6,724 nt of DNA from Deltaproteobacteria bacterium (GTDB taxonomy: Bacteria > Bdellovibrionota_C > UBA2361 > OMII01): assembly GCA_023262305.1 (NCBI GenBank), contig JALRCK010000013.1, positions 9,258-15,981 of the forward strand. The letters are read 5' to 3'. The notes under the pieces were generated by a model. It worked only from the letters and a program-made list of their open reading frames with translations. It was not told the origin of the DNA and searched no databases. Positions 1-5,521 of the stretch are shown in pieces. Numbering within the stretch: position 1 is the stretch's first letter; each line of letters starts with the position of its first letter. The translations under genes and the position numbers were made by a program.

Positions 1-2
1 AA

Positions 3-455
3 GACGCGCACATCCTCGTTCGCCGAGCAGTGGTAAGCCCGCTCACACGATTCAACACATTCCTGCAACAGGCCTTCTGCGAATACACTCAGGGGTACCA
101 CCGCGATTCCAATCGATTCATCGATGAAGCTCTAAGCATCGTCAAGGCAGAGCTCGATCATAACCGGATCCTTGAGGCGCGTGCCCGTACACTGCGAGCA
201 CTCAACAACTACACTATCTTTACCTTCTCGGAAGAAAGCTCCCCTGCAGCACGCATCAACCTAAGGAACGCTCTCCAAGACGGGGAGCTTGCCCTTAAGC
301 TCCTCACCGAAGGTGATTTAGATCCACATACCCGCAAGGTCATCCTTCGCCTCTTGAGCGGTGTGACGGGACACCTTGAGATGCCCTGGCGACAGATCCA
401 GGTAGACCGGGAGCTTGCGCTCCTTGAGGCACAGTTCCCCAGCGACCCTAGGTAA
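3..455 (+). CDS. C-terminal part of an unrecognised, probably helical protein (5' end outside window)
   Basis: The reading frame is open from the left edge and ends at TAA 453-455, giving about 150 residues with no start visible. A GTG at 30 is in frame, but codons before it are also open (DAHILVRRAV...), so the gene most likely begins upstream of the window. I do not recognise the protein. What can be seen is a sequence rich in Leu, Ala, Glu and Arg with regular amphipathic spacing, consistent with bundled helices. There is no transmembrane segment, no cysteine cluster and no catalytic motif. It ends 128 bases before the kinase start on the same strand, so co-transcription is possible, and I see no convincing terminator between them. 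It might be the end of a TPR-like, scaffold or regulatory protein, but that is a guess. The frame is probably real because it is long, uninterrupted and has a protein-like composition. Confidence 0.6.
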   Translation, partial: DAHILVRRAVVSPLTRFNTFLQQAFCEYTQGYHRDSNRFIDEALSIVKAELDHNRILEARARTLRALNNYTIFTFSEESSPAARINLRNALQDGELALKLLTEGDLDPHTRKVILRLLSGVTGHLEMPWRQIQVDRELALLEAQFPSDPR

Positions 456-565
456 CTCTCTGACACCAGGCACCGGGCTCCCGAAAATGCCCCCTTGGAT
501 GCGCTGCCGTATTCAGGGCTTTACCCATCCTGCCGACCTCTCCTAGCAGGGATTGCGACCCTTTT

Positions 566-571
566 AAGGGA
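566..571 (+). promoter_or_regulatory. Weak Shine-Dalgarno of the kinase gene
   Basis: AAGGGA lies 12 bases before ATG 584 and only 3 before the alternative TTG 575, so neither spacing is ideal. GAGAG at 577-581 is too close to the ATG. The preceding CCCT (559-562) could pair with AGGG (567-570) across a four-base loop and partly hide the site, but four base pairs is little. No sigma70-like promoter was found in 456-583. Confidence 0.35.
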
Positions 572-583
572 CGATTGAGAGCT

Positions 584-3367
584 ATGAGATTGCCACCAAA
601 CGAGCGCGAGCGGCTGCAGAAGCTAAAGAGCTTACGCATCCTCGATACTCCCTCAGAGGAGATCTTTGATAGCATCGTTCATCTGGCAAGTCAGCTCTGC
701 GAGTGCCCAATAGCATTTCTCTCTCTTATAGATTCAGACCGACAATGGTTTAAGTCATCACTCGGCTTCTCTCAGGTATCAGCGCCTCGAGAGATCTCAG
801 TGTGTGCCGAAACGATCCTGGCAAGCTCGCCTCTCGTTATCCCTGATCTCACTCAAGACCCGAGATACACATCTCATCCATTCGTTGAGGGCTCAAGCCA
901 TGCACGCTTCTACGCCGGGGCGCCGATCATCACTAAGGACAACTTTGCGATCGGCTCACTGTGCGTTCTCCATACACAGCCCCACGCGCTCTCGCCGGAG
1001 AAGCTACAAGCTCTGCAAACGCTTGCTGGCCAAGCAGCACGCCACATCGAGCTGCGCGCCGAGCTTGGTATGTTCCAGGCAAAGATCAACGCCCTCGGTG
1101 AGAGCGAGCGCCGATTCCGCACCATCGCCGATGCCTCGCCGATGCTCCTCTGGATCTCTGATGAAGCGGGAAATCGAACATTCTTCAACCAAGCGTGGTG
1201 TGAGTTTACTGGCCTCAGCCGCGAAGACAGTATAGCCGACCACTGGATTAAGGCGATTCACCCAGATGACCGCGAGGTCTACCACCGGAAGTGGGAGGAG
1301 GTATCGCAGCAAAAAATACGCCTCCAACAGGAGTTTCGCCTGCGCCACTGCAGCGGCACCTACCGATGGGTGCTTGAACAGGCGATGCCGATGTTCTCAT
1401 CGAGTGGCCGGCTCGAGGGATACGTCTCATCCTGCGTTGACCTCTCAAGCCGCATGACTGACGAGCTGCAGTACCAAAATAACGAGGCGCGATTCCGCGC
1501 GATCAGCGAAGCTGCTCCCCTCGGCATATTCGTTACCGACTCTGACGGCAACTACATCTACACCAACCACCAATTTCAAAAGATCACTGGGCAGAGCGCT
1601 GAGGAGAGCTTCGGATCAGGTTGGCAGCGTGCGCTTGAAGTTGAGGATAGAGAGCGTGTTGCAGCGAGCTGGTACTCCGCAACCCGAACTGCGCAACCCT
1701 TTGAAGAGGTATATCGATTCCGCAGACCAACCGGTGAAATTGCATGGGCAAGCGTAAAGGCAGCCGCTATTAATTCAACGGATACCGTCAGCGGATGGGT
1801 AGGCACGGTAGAGGACATCACAGCGCGCCTAAAAGCTGATGCGGAACTCGTTGAGGCGAAGCAATCGGCAGAGGCTGCCATGAATGCAAAGAGCCAGTTC
1901 CTCGCTAACATGAGTCATGAGATCCGCACTCCTCTCACAGCTATGATCGGATTTACGGAGGCTCTGAGAGACGAACATCAACACTCACCCGACGATCTCC
2001 ACTGCCTCGATGTCATACTCAACAACGGGCGACACCTCCTCGATATCATCAATGGGATTCTCGATCTCTCAAAGATAGATGCCGGAGCCCTCACCATTGA
2101 AAGAACCTCGTTCAACCTCGTTGAGCTGATCGAGGAGGTTCGAATGATGTTCGCGCCACGAATAGCCGAAAAGGCGCTCTCCTTTTCAGTAAAATACGAC
2201 TGGCCACTCCCCTCCACAATCGTGAGCGACCCGTTACGCTTAAAGCAGGTGCTCATCAACCTCCTCAGTAACGCTATAAAATTTACCGACAAGGGGTGGA
2301 TCGAATTGAAGGTGCGGTACACCACTCAACACAAACGGCTGGTCTTTACTATCGCCGACTCAGGGATAGGTATCGAGCCGGAGGCGCTCGACAACCTATT
2401 CAAGCCCTTCTCTCAAGCGAACGAATCAATTACTCGTCAATTTGGTGGAACGGGGTTGGGACTGAACATCTCTGCGCATCTTGTGCACGCCCTTGGTGGT
2501 ATCATCGAGGTTTCTTCGGAGCCTGAGAAGGGCTCTACCTTTAGCTTCTACATCGCCCCCGAATTCGAAGGTGCTCCCAAATTCATCACAGAGATGCCGG
2601 GTGATGAGGGATCCGAGGTACACCCCCAACAACAACAGATTAAGCTAACAGGACGAGTGCTTTTCGCCGATGATGCGCTCGATAACCGTCGCCTCGTTGA
2701 TCATCTCCTCAAAAAGGTCGGAGTCGAAACCGTTCTGGTTGAAGATGGGCAGCAGGCGATAGACACAGCTCTTTCTGACGAATTCGATCTGATCCTCCTC
2801 GATGTACAGATGCCGAATGTAGACGGATTAAGCGCCGCTCGCGCCCTACGCCAAGCGGGACTGCGAACCCCCATTGTTTCGCTCTCAGCCGGAGCGATGA
2901 CGAGCGACGTTCTTAAGGCTATCGATGCTGGCTGCTCAATGCATCTTGCAAAACCGTTTACAAAGGAATCGTTTATGGGGATGCTCCAAAAATTCCTAGC
3001 CAACGATGCACTACCTGAATCACCTACTTCTCCTCTGCTGAGCTCAAAGTTCAGTGATGATGTGGAGATGAATCAGCTCCTACTTGAGTTTATTGATTCG
3101 CTCGGTCCCCGGCTCGCGGAACTCTCGTCAGCATGCGAGTCCTGTGATTGGCCAATGATCGAGAATCGGGCTCACAAGCTTCGCGGCAGCGCCGGTCTCT
3201 ACGGCTACAAGGAGCTCTTTGAGGTGTGCGAATCGTTAGAGGTGCAAGCGAAGTCACATCAAGGGGAGCCATCCATACTTCTCTCTCAGATAGCGGTTCT
3301 CGTAGAGCGCATCATCGCCGGTCGCACTATCATCGCGGCTCCGGCTGGCAGCTCGGCGCATGCATAA
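584..3367 (+). CDS. Soluble hybrid sensor histidine kinase, GAF-PAS-PAS-HisKA-HATPase-REC-HPt
   Basis: Tripartite phosphorelay kinase of 927 residues. No transmembrane segment is visible, so it probably senses a cytoplasmic signal. Residues are numbered from ATG 584. An N-terminal NERERL...ILDT motif leads into a GAF domain (about 5-160; FLSLIDSDRQWF, VIPDLTQDPRY, GSLCVL). PAS domains follow at about 174-295 and 300-418, then a coiled linker. HisKA carries the phosphoacceptor His445 in FLANMSHEIRTPL. The ATPase domain (about 545-660) has Asn563 in the N box, DSGIGI 592-597 and GGTGLGL 621-627. The receiver (about 690-805) has Asp696/Asp697, phosphoacceptor Asp740 in LLDVQMP, Ser768 and Lys790. 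The HPt domain has His864 in AHKLRGSAG. A His-Asp-His relay therefore looks intact within one chain. No output domain and no adjacent response regulator are seen, so the target is unknown. The signal bound by the GAF and PAS domains cannot be read. A TTG at 575 is also in frame, but ATG fits the usual start of this GAF family better. Confidence 0.95.
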   Translation: MRLPPNERERLQKLKSLRILDTPSEEIFDSIVHLASQLCECPIAFLSLIDSDRQWFKSSLGFSQVSAPREISVCAETILASSPLVIPDLTQDPRYTSHPFVEGSSHARFYAGAPIITKDNFAIGSLCVLHTQPHALSPEKLQALQTLAGQAARHIELRAELGMFQAKINALGESERRFRTIADASPMLLWISDEAGNRTFFNQAWCEFTGLSREDSIADHWIKAIHPDDREVYHRKWEEVSQQKIRLQQEFRLRHCSGTYRWVLEQAMPMFSSSGRLEGYVSSCVDLSSRMTDELQYQNNEARFRAISEAAPLGIFVTDSDGNYIYTNHQFQKITGQSAEESFGSGWQRALEVEDRERVAASWYSATRTAQPFEEVYRFRRPTGEIAWASVKAAAINSTDTVSGWVGTVEDITARLKADAELVEAKQSAEAAMNAKSQFLANMSHEIRTPLTAMIGFTEALRDEHQHSPDDLHCLDVILNNGRHLLDIINGILDLSKIDAGALTIERTSFNLVELIEEVRMMFAPRIAEKALSFSVKYDWPLPSTIVSDPLRLKQVLINLLSNAIKFTDKGWIELKVRYTTQHKRLVFTIADSGIGIEPEALDNLFKPFSQANESITRQFGGTGLGLNISAHLVHALGGIIEVSSEPEKGSTFSFYIAPEFEGAPKFITEMPGDEGSEVHPQQQQIKLTGRVLFADDALDNRRLVDHLLKKVGVETVLVEDGQQAIDTALSDEFDLILLDVQMPNVDGLSAARALRQAGLRTPIVSLSAGAMTSDVLKAIDAGCSMHLAKPFTKESFMGMLQKFLANDALPESPTSPLLSSKFSDDVEMNQLLLEFIDSLGPRLAELSSACESCDWPMIENRAHKLRGSAGLYGYKELFEVCESLEVQAKSHQGEPSILLSQIAVLVERIIAGRTIIAAPAGSSAHA

Positions 3368-3535
3368 TGGTTAACCACCCTACATCAGGGTAACCGTTCC
3401 CCCCGTCCGGTTCTCCCGCTACCTTCAGGCGAGTTTTTATGATTTTAGCGACATATTTAACCGAGCTACGGAGCAAATTGTTTAATTCCAGGCACTTACA
3501 AGCTGGTCCGAATCATAGAAATCTAAAAAACTATT

Positions 3536-3564
3536 TTGAAATCAACGCCCTAACCATTTATACT
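3536..3564 (+). promoter_or_regulatory. Orphan sigma70-type promoter
   Basis: A -35 box TTGAAA (3536-3541, five of six matches to consensus) and a -10 box TATACT (3559-3564, five of six) are separated by exactly 17 bases. The sequence just upstream (about 3511-3535) is A/T-rich with an A6 run, resembling an UP element. Transcription would start near 3571. No believable gene follows on this strand until 5180, and uppP lies in between on the other strand. This is the best promoter match in the window and appears to drive a non-coding transcript. It is judged by consensus only. Confidence 0.55.
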
Positions 3565-3570
3565 AGTTAC

Positions 3571-3664
3571 TGGGTAAAGAACTAACTTCTTCGCTTCGTA
3601 AGCTGTCCACCGGGCATCTTACGAAGTGAAGCGTTGCGCTGAACTTACGGTTCATAAGGTTTTT
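3571..3664 (+). ncRNA. Candidate small RNA downstream of the orphan promoter
   Basis: Inferred transcript of about 94 bases. It begins near the predicted start of the 3536-3564 promoter, has a short leader and then the strong stem-loop at 3589-3631. It could end at a weak hairpin (TGAAC 3640-3644 with GTTCA 3650-3654) followed by T5 at 3660-3664. That end is not a textbook terminator, so the 3' boundary is uncertain. The transcript contains no ATG. A GTG at 3626 opens about 19 codons without a ribosome-binding site. It matches no RNA family I recognise. The alternative is a chance promoter followed by a palindrome of another origin. Confidence 0.3.
3589..3631. repeat. 14-bp inverted repeat forming a strong hairpin
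   Basis: The left arm CTTCGCTTCGTAAG (3589-3602) pairs with CTTACGAAGTGAAG (3618-3631). Thirteen positions are Watson-Crick and one is a G-T wobble, around a 15-base loop. There is no T run directly after either side, so it does not look like a terminator. CGTAAG of the left arm (3597-3602) could also pair with a second CTTACG at 3644-3649, giving an alternative fold. Confidence 0.7.
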
Positions 3665-3710
3665 GCAAGGTTAACACGGGCTTAATTGCTTGTGTCTGTT
3701 TTGGGTATTT

Positions 3711-3759
3711 GGGTCAGACTCCAGAGTTTCCACTCACTGGTGTCTCTGGTGTCTGGCCC
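3711..3759. repeat. Imperfect inverted repeat resembling REP/RAYT-associated palindromes
   Basis: The left arm GGGTCAGACTCCAGAG (3711-3726) is complementary to CTCTGGTGTCTGGCCC (3744-3759). One wobble position and one T/T mismatch interrupt the pairing, and the loop is 17 bases. Within the right side CTGGTGTCT is repeated in tandem (3737-3745, 3746-3754). Sequences of the GGGTCAGACTC type commonly flank genes of REP-associated (IS200-like) tyrosine transposases, and the link to that class is my recollection. No transposase gene is present in the window, so this would be a solitary element or remnant. Confidence 0.5.
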
Positions 3760-3936
3760 CTTTATCGCACTGGTTCCGTTTTTTTCGATCTTTTTTTCTT
3801 TGGTTTTTTGTTCACGCAACGTCTTCCCTTCACACTCTTTATTTTCTCATAAATTCCCACTGACAACTCGAAATTCATTGCAGCCTGTACAGGTGATGTG
3901 TGTGCACGATCATGGTGCGCGCGCTGGACGGATGGC

Positions 3937-4055
3937 GATTACATGCGCGCCTTTTGTTACGGCTCAAAGCGCTACGTCTGTGCATACCCGGACCGCGGGT
4001 ACGCGGTCCCTCCACCTACACATCCGTGCCCGTCTCGTCATAACGATTACATCTC
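3937..4055. repeat. Repeat unit 1 of a roughly 120-bp tandem-like pair
   Basis: This unit aligns with 4101-4220. It starts with GATTACAT, has a GCGG/ACGG-CTCA segment, the palindrome GGACCGCG-GGTA-CGCGGTCC (3990-4009), a CCTCCACC flank, and a tail ending in ATAACGATTACATCTC. The spacing from palindrome end to the terminal GATTACAT is the same in both units (36 bases). The palindromes of the two units start 165 bases apart. Confidence 0.75.
3985..4016 (-). repeat. Palindromic repeat, copy 1
   Basis: GGACCGCG (3990-3997) and CGCGGTCC (4002-4009) form a perfect 8-bp stem with loop GGTA. The asymmetric flank CCTCCAC on the right reads GTGGAGG on the minus strand, which sets its orientation opposite to copies 2 and 4. 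Only in this copy does TACCCG (3985-3990) also match CGGGTA (3996-4001), allowing a competing 6-bp stem. Confidence 0.8.
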
Positions 4056-4060
4056 GCAAC

Positions 4061-4120
4061 CTGGAGGGACCGCGTACTCGCGGTCCGGTGCGGCGACCGT
4101 AATTACATTACGCATCTTCC
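4061..4120 (+). repeat. Palindromic repeat, copy 2, with conserved 3' flank
   Basis: The CTGGAG flank is followed by GGACCGCG-TACT-CGCGGTCC (4067-4086) and a 34-base conserved flank. The 60 bases match copy 4 (6658-6717) at 56 positions, which is far beyond chance and shows a common origin. It lies in inverted orientation between copies 1 and 3, so the three can pair as larger hairpins. Confidence 0.85.
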
Positions 4121-4220
4121 GTTGCGGCTCAATTCTCCACGTCTGCACATACCCGGACCGCGAGTACGCGGTCCCTCCACCAACGCGTCCGCGCCTGTCT
4201 CGTGATAACGATTACATCTC
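4101..4220. repeat. Repeat unit 2, abutting the uppP stop codon
   Basis: This is the second copy of the unit seen at 3937-4055, with the same order of AATTACAT, GCGGCTCA, palindrome, CCTCCACC and ATAACGATTACATCTC. Its first 20 bases are also the conserved 3' flank of palindrome copy 2, so the composite element is plus-hairpin, spacer, minus-hairpin, tail. The unit ends one base before the uppP stop codon (4222-4224, read on the minus strand). Confidence 0.75.
4150..4180 (-). repeat. Palindromic repeat, copy 3
   Basis: GGACCGCG (4155-4162) and CGCGGTCC (4167-4174) form a perfect 8-bp stem with loop AGTA, the complement of the TACT loop of copies 2 and 4. It lies 47 bases downstream of the uppP stop codon in the direction of uppP transcription. 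It could act at the 3' end of that mRNA, but no U-tract follows. Confidence 0.85.
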
Positions 4221-4221
4221 T

Positions 4222-5043
4222 CTACAACAACGCCAACACCAACGCCGCCACAACCAACCGATAATATGCAAACGGCCGAAGGCTCCATCGTCCAACGATG
4301 CCGATAAACCACTTCACGGTAAGGAGCGCGGTCACAAACGAGACAACCAATCCTATCACCACTAACTTGATATCATCCGCGGTAAAAACCGCCGCCGCCT
4401 TGAAGAGATCATGCAGCGCAGCCGCCGATAAAATCGGCACCGCTGCAAGAAACGAAAACTCAGCCGCAGCTTTTCGAGAGAGGCCGACAACCATTCCACC
4501 GATAATCGCCGAAGCGGAACGCGACATTCCCGGCCACAAGGCGAGACACTGCACACACCCAATCACGATACTCTTCTTCCATGTAAGCTCATCAGCCTCA
4601 AGCCCATCAGCGAACTTTCCGTATCGCTCAACCAGCAAGATCAGAACAGCTCCAACAGCGAGCGCTATCGCCACACACGTTGTGTTGAAGAGGTGCTCCT
4701 TAATTCGACTTCCAAAGACCGCGCCAATAACCAATGCGGGCCCCGTCACAACTCCCAACTTAAAGATCCCGGCCCCCCCTGTGAGACCCGGACCGAACAC
4801 AGAGGTTGGATTCTTCAGTGACCCACCAAGCCCCTGCAGCAGCCCCACAAAGCGCGACCAGTAGAGCCACACCACCGCCAAAATAGCCCCAAGCTGTATC
4901 ACGACATCAAACGTCTTGGCTTTCTCGCCTGTAAACTGGAGGAGGTCCCCAAACAGGATCAGGTGACCAGTGCTCGATATAGGGAGGTACTCCGTAATCC
5001 CCTCCACGAAGCCCAAGATAATTGCGATAAGGGTTTCTGACAC
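4222..5043 (-). CDS. uppP: Undecaprenyl-diphosphatase UppP (BacA family)
   Basis: Integral membrane enzyme that removes one phosphate from undecaprenyl pyrophosphate, regenerating the lipid carrier for peptidoglycan and other envelope polymers. Its overproduction is known to give bacitracin resistance. Numbered from GTG 5043, the protein has 273 residues, the usual family length. It shows the E-G-I-T-E-Y-L-P motif (Glu14, Glu18), SSTGHL with His27, and PGMSRS with Arg175, the positions known to form the active site. Several long hydrophobic segments span the chain, and the typical R-P-F-A-Y-Y-R ending is present. The PGxSRS motif is followed by Ala-Ser rather than the common Gly-Ala-Thr. The start is a choice between TTG 5049 and GTG 5043. 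The GGGAG at 5053-5057 is 3 bases from TTG and 9 from GTG, which favours GTG. The gene is divergent from the tRNA-binding gene and convergent with the kinase, so it is probably a single-gene transcript. Confidence 0.96.
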   Translation of the reverse strand: MSETLIAIILGFVEGITEYLPISSTGHLILFGDLLQFTGEKAKTFDVVIQLGAILAVVWLYWSRFVGLLQGLGGSLKNPTSVFGPGLTGGAGIFKLGVVTGPALVIGAVFGSRIKEHLFNTTCVAIALAVGAVLILLVERYGKFADGLEADELTWKKSIVIGCVQCLALWPGMSRSASAIIGGMVVGLSRKAAAEFSFLAAVPILSAAALHDLFKAAAVFTADDIKLVVIGLVVSFVTALLTVKWFIGIVGRWSLRPFAYYRLVVAALVLALL

Positions 5044-5052
5044 TGCCAAAAG

Positions 5053-5057
5053 CTCCC
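5053..5057 (-). promoter_or_regulatory. Ribosome-binding site of uppP
   Basis: On the minus strand this reads GGGAG. The 9-base gap to GTG 5043 is workable, while the 3-base gap to TTG 5049 is too short, so this site decides the start. An ATG just upstream on this strand is out of frame. Confidence 0.55.
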
Positions 5058-5151
5058 ATAAAAAAGCTCAACGTCATATTTGTAACGCAAAGCGCACCGT
5101 ATCCACAGGGGCTAAATCATCCGAAACGACATTTGCTCCATGCCTTACGTC

Positions 5152-5161
5152 AGGGTACCCT
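5152..5161. promoter_or_regulatory. Perfect 10-bp palindrome in the divergent intergenic region
   Basis: AGGGTACCCT is self-complementary and sits 10 bases before the Shine-Dalgarno of the tRNA-binding gene, between two divergent genes. It could be an operator or part of a leader structure. A poor promoter-like pair (TTGCTC 5133-5138, TACCCT 5156-5161, 17-base spacer) overlaps it. A 10-bp palindrome alone is weak evidence, so the function is a guess. Confidence 0.25.
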
Positions 5162-5170
5162 AGTCGCGTC

Positions 5171-5177
5171 GGAGGGG
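5171..5177 (+). promoter_or_regulatory. Strong Shine-Dalgarno of the tRNA-binding protein gene
   Basis: GGAGGGG ends two bases before ATG 5180, and the GGAG core is about five bases away. It fixes this start although the frame stays open back to 4970. The upstream part of that frame lies antisense to uppP. Confidence 0.7.
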
Positions 5178-5179
5178 TC

Positions 5180-5521
5180 ATGAGCGACAACATCATAACG
5201 TGGAGTGATTTTGAAGCCGTCGATATACGGGTCGGAACGATCGTGCGCGCCGAGCCGTTTCCAGAAGCGAAGAAACCCGCCTACAAGCTCTGGGTTGACC
5301 TCGGACCACTTGGAATCAAGAAAAGTAGTGCGCAGCTCACCCATCGCTACACCCCCGAGACCCTCGTCGGCACCCAGGTGCTTACTGTAACCAACTTCGC
5401 GCCCCGACAAGTTGGCCCCTTTATGTCAGAGGTGCTCGTCACCGGTTTTGTCGGCAAGGATGGTGACGTCGTCCTCGCTCGACCTGAATTCCCCGTTGAT
5501 AACGGGTCTAAGCTCGCATGA
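5180..5521 (+). CDS. csaA: CsaA/Trbp111-type tRNA-binding domain protein
   Basis: Small protein of 113 residues made of a single OB-fold tRNA-binding domain. It matches the CsaA family along its whole length: ITWSDFEAVDIRVGTI at the N terminus, then FPEAKKPAYKLWVD, GPLGIKKSSAQ, NFAPRQVGPFMSEVL and a C-terminal hydrophobic-Pro-Asn-Gly ending. Relatives such as Trbp111 and the EMAP-II/MetRS C-terminal domain bind the outer corner of tRNA without strong sequence choice and work as dimers. CsaA of Bacillus was also described as a secretion-related chaperone, so the cellular role is not settled. The start is set by a strong Shine-Dalgarno at 5171-5177. The stop codon overlaps the next start (ATGA at 5518-5521), which points to translational coupling with the MnmC-like oxidase and favours a tRNA-related job here. 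Confidence 0.93.
   Translation: MSDNIITWSDFEAVDIRVGTIVRAEPFPEAKKPAYKLWVDLGPLGIKKSSAQLTHRYTPETLVGTQVLTVTNFAPRQVGPFMSEVLVTGFVGKDGDVVLARPEFPVDNGSKLA

Larger units (their letters stand above)
3368..4221. other. 854-base gap without a credible gene
   Basis: Between the convergent kinase and uppP genes I see no believable protein gene. The first part (3368-3535) is AT-rich, with no clear feature beyond a weak ACCCT/AGGGT hairpin near 3378-3392 that lacks a T run. Next come a promoter and hairpin (3536-3664), an imperfect inverted repeat (3711-3759), three T runs (3779-3785, 3791-3797, 3804-3809), the CCTGTACAGG palindrome (3884-3893), and the palindromic repeat cluster (3937-4220). Open frames at 3686-4102 and 3898-4365 run through the repeats, and the second continues antisense into uppP, so they are probably non-coding. 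No U-tailed terminator for either flanking gene is convincing. Confidence 0.7.

Noticed and set aside
650..1080. Bilin-binding (phytochrome-type) GAF domain
   Set aside because: The cysteine in ISVCAETI sits at a position that is general in this GAF family, and no phytochrome signature or PHY domain follows.
3545..3680. Possible integron attC site (CCTAAC ... GGTTAAC around a stem)
   Set aside because: The outer boxes do not fit RYYYAAC and GTTRRRY, and there is no integrase or cassette structure.
3626..3685. Small cationic peptide from GTG 3626 (about 19 codons)
   Set aside because: No ribosome-binding site, and the start lies inside the strong hairpin stem.
3711..3785. Terminator made of the REP-like hairpin plus the T7 run
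   Set aside because: About 20 bases separate the stem from the T run, too far for an intrinsic terminator.
3686..4102. Open frame of 138 codons with a hydrophobic N-terminal half
   Set aside because: TTG start without a Shine-Dalgarno; hydrophobicity comes from T-rich DNA; the second half is translated repeat.
3937..4220. CRISPR array
   Set aside because: Only two similar units of about 120 bases with no short regular repeats and spacers; the palindromes alternate in orientation.
3898..4365. Open frame of 155 codons on the + strand
   Set aside because: Runs through both repeat units and then antisense into the well-supported uppP gene; internal repeats mirror DNA repeats.
4298..4864. 188-codon + strand frame opposite uppP
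   Set aside because: Shadow of uppP, which has all family motifs on the other strand.
4970..5179. 70-codon N-terminal extension of the tRNA-binding protein
   Set aside because: It lies partly antisense to uppP, resembles nothing in the CsaA family, and a strong Shine-Dalgarno precedes ATG 5180.
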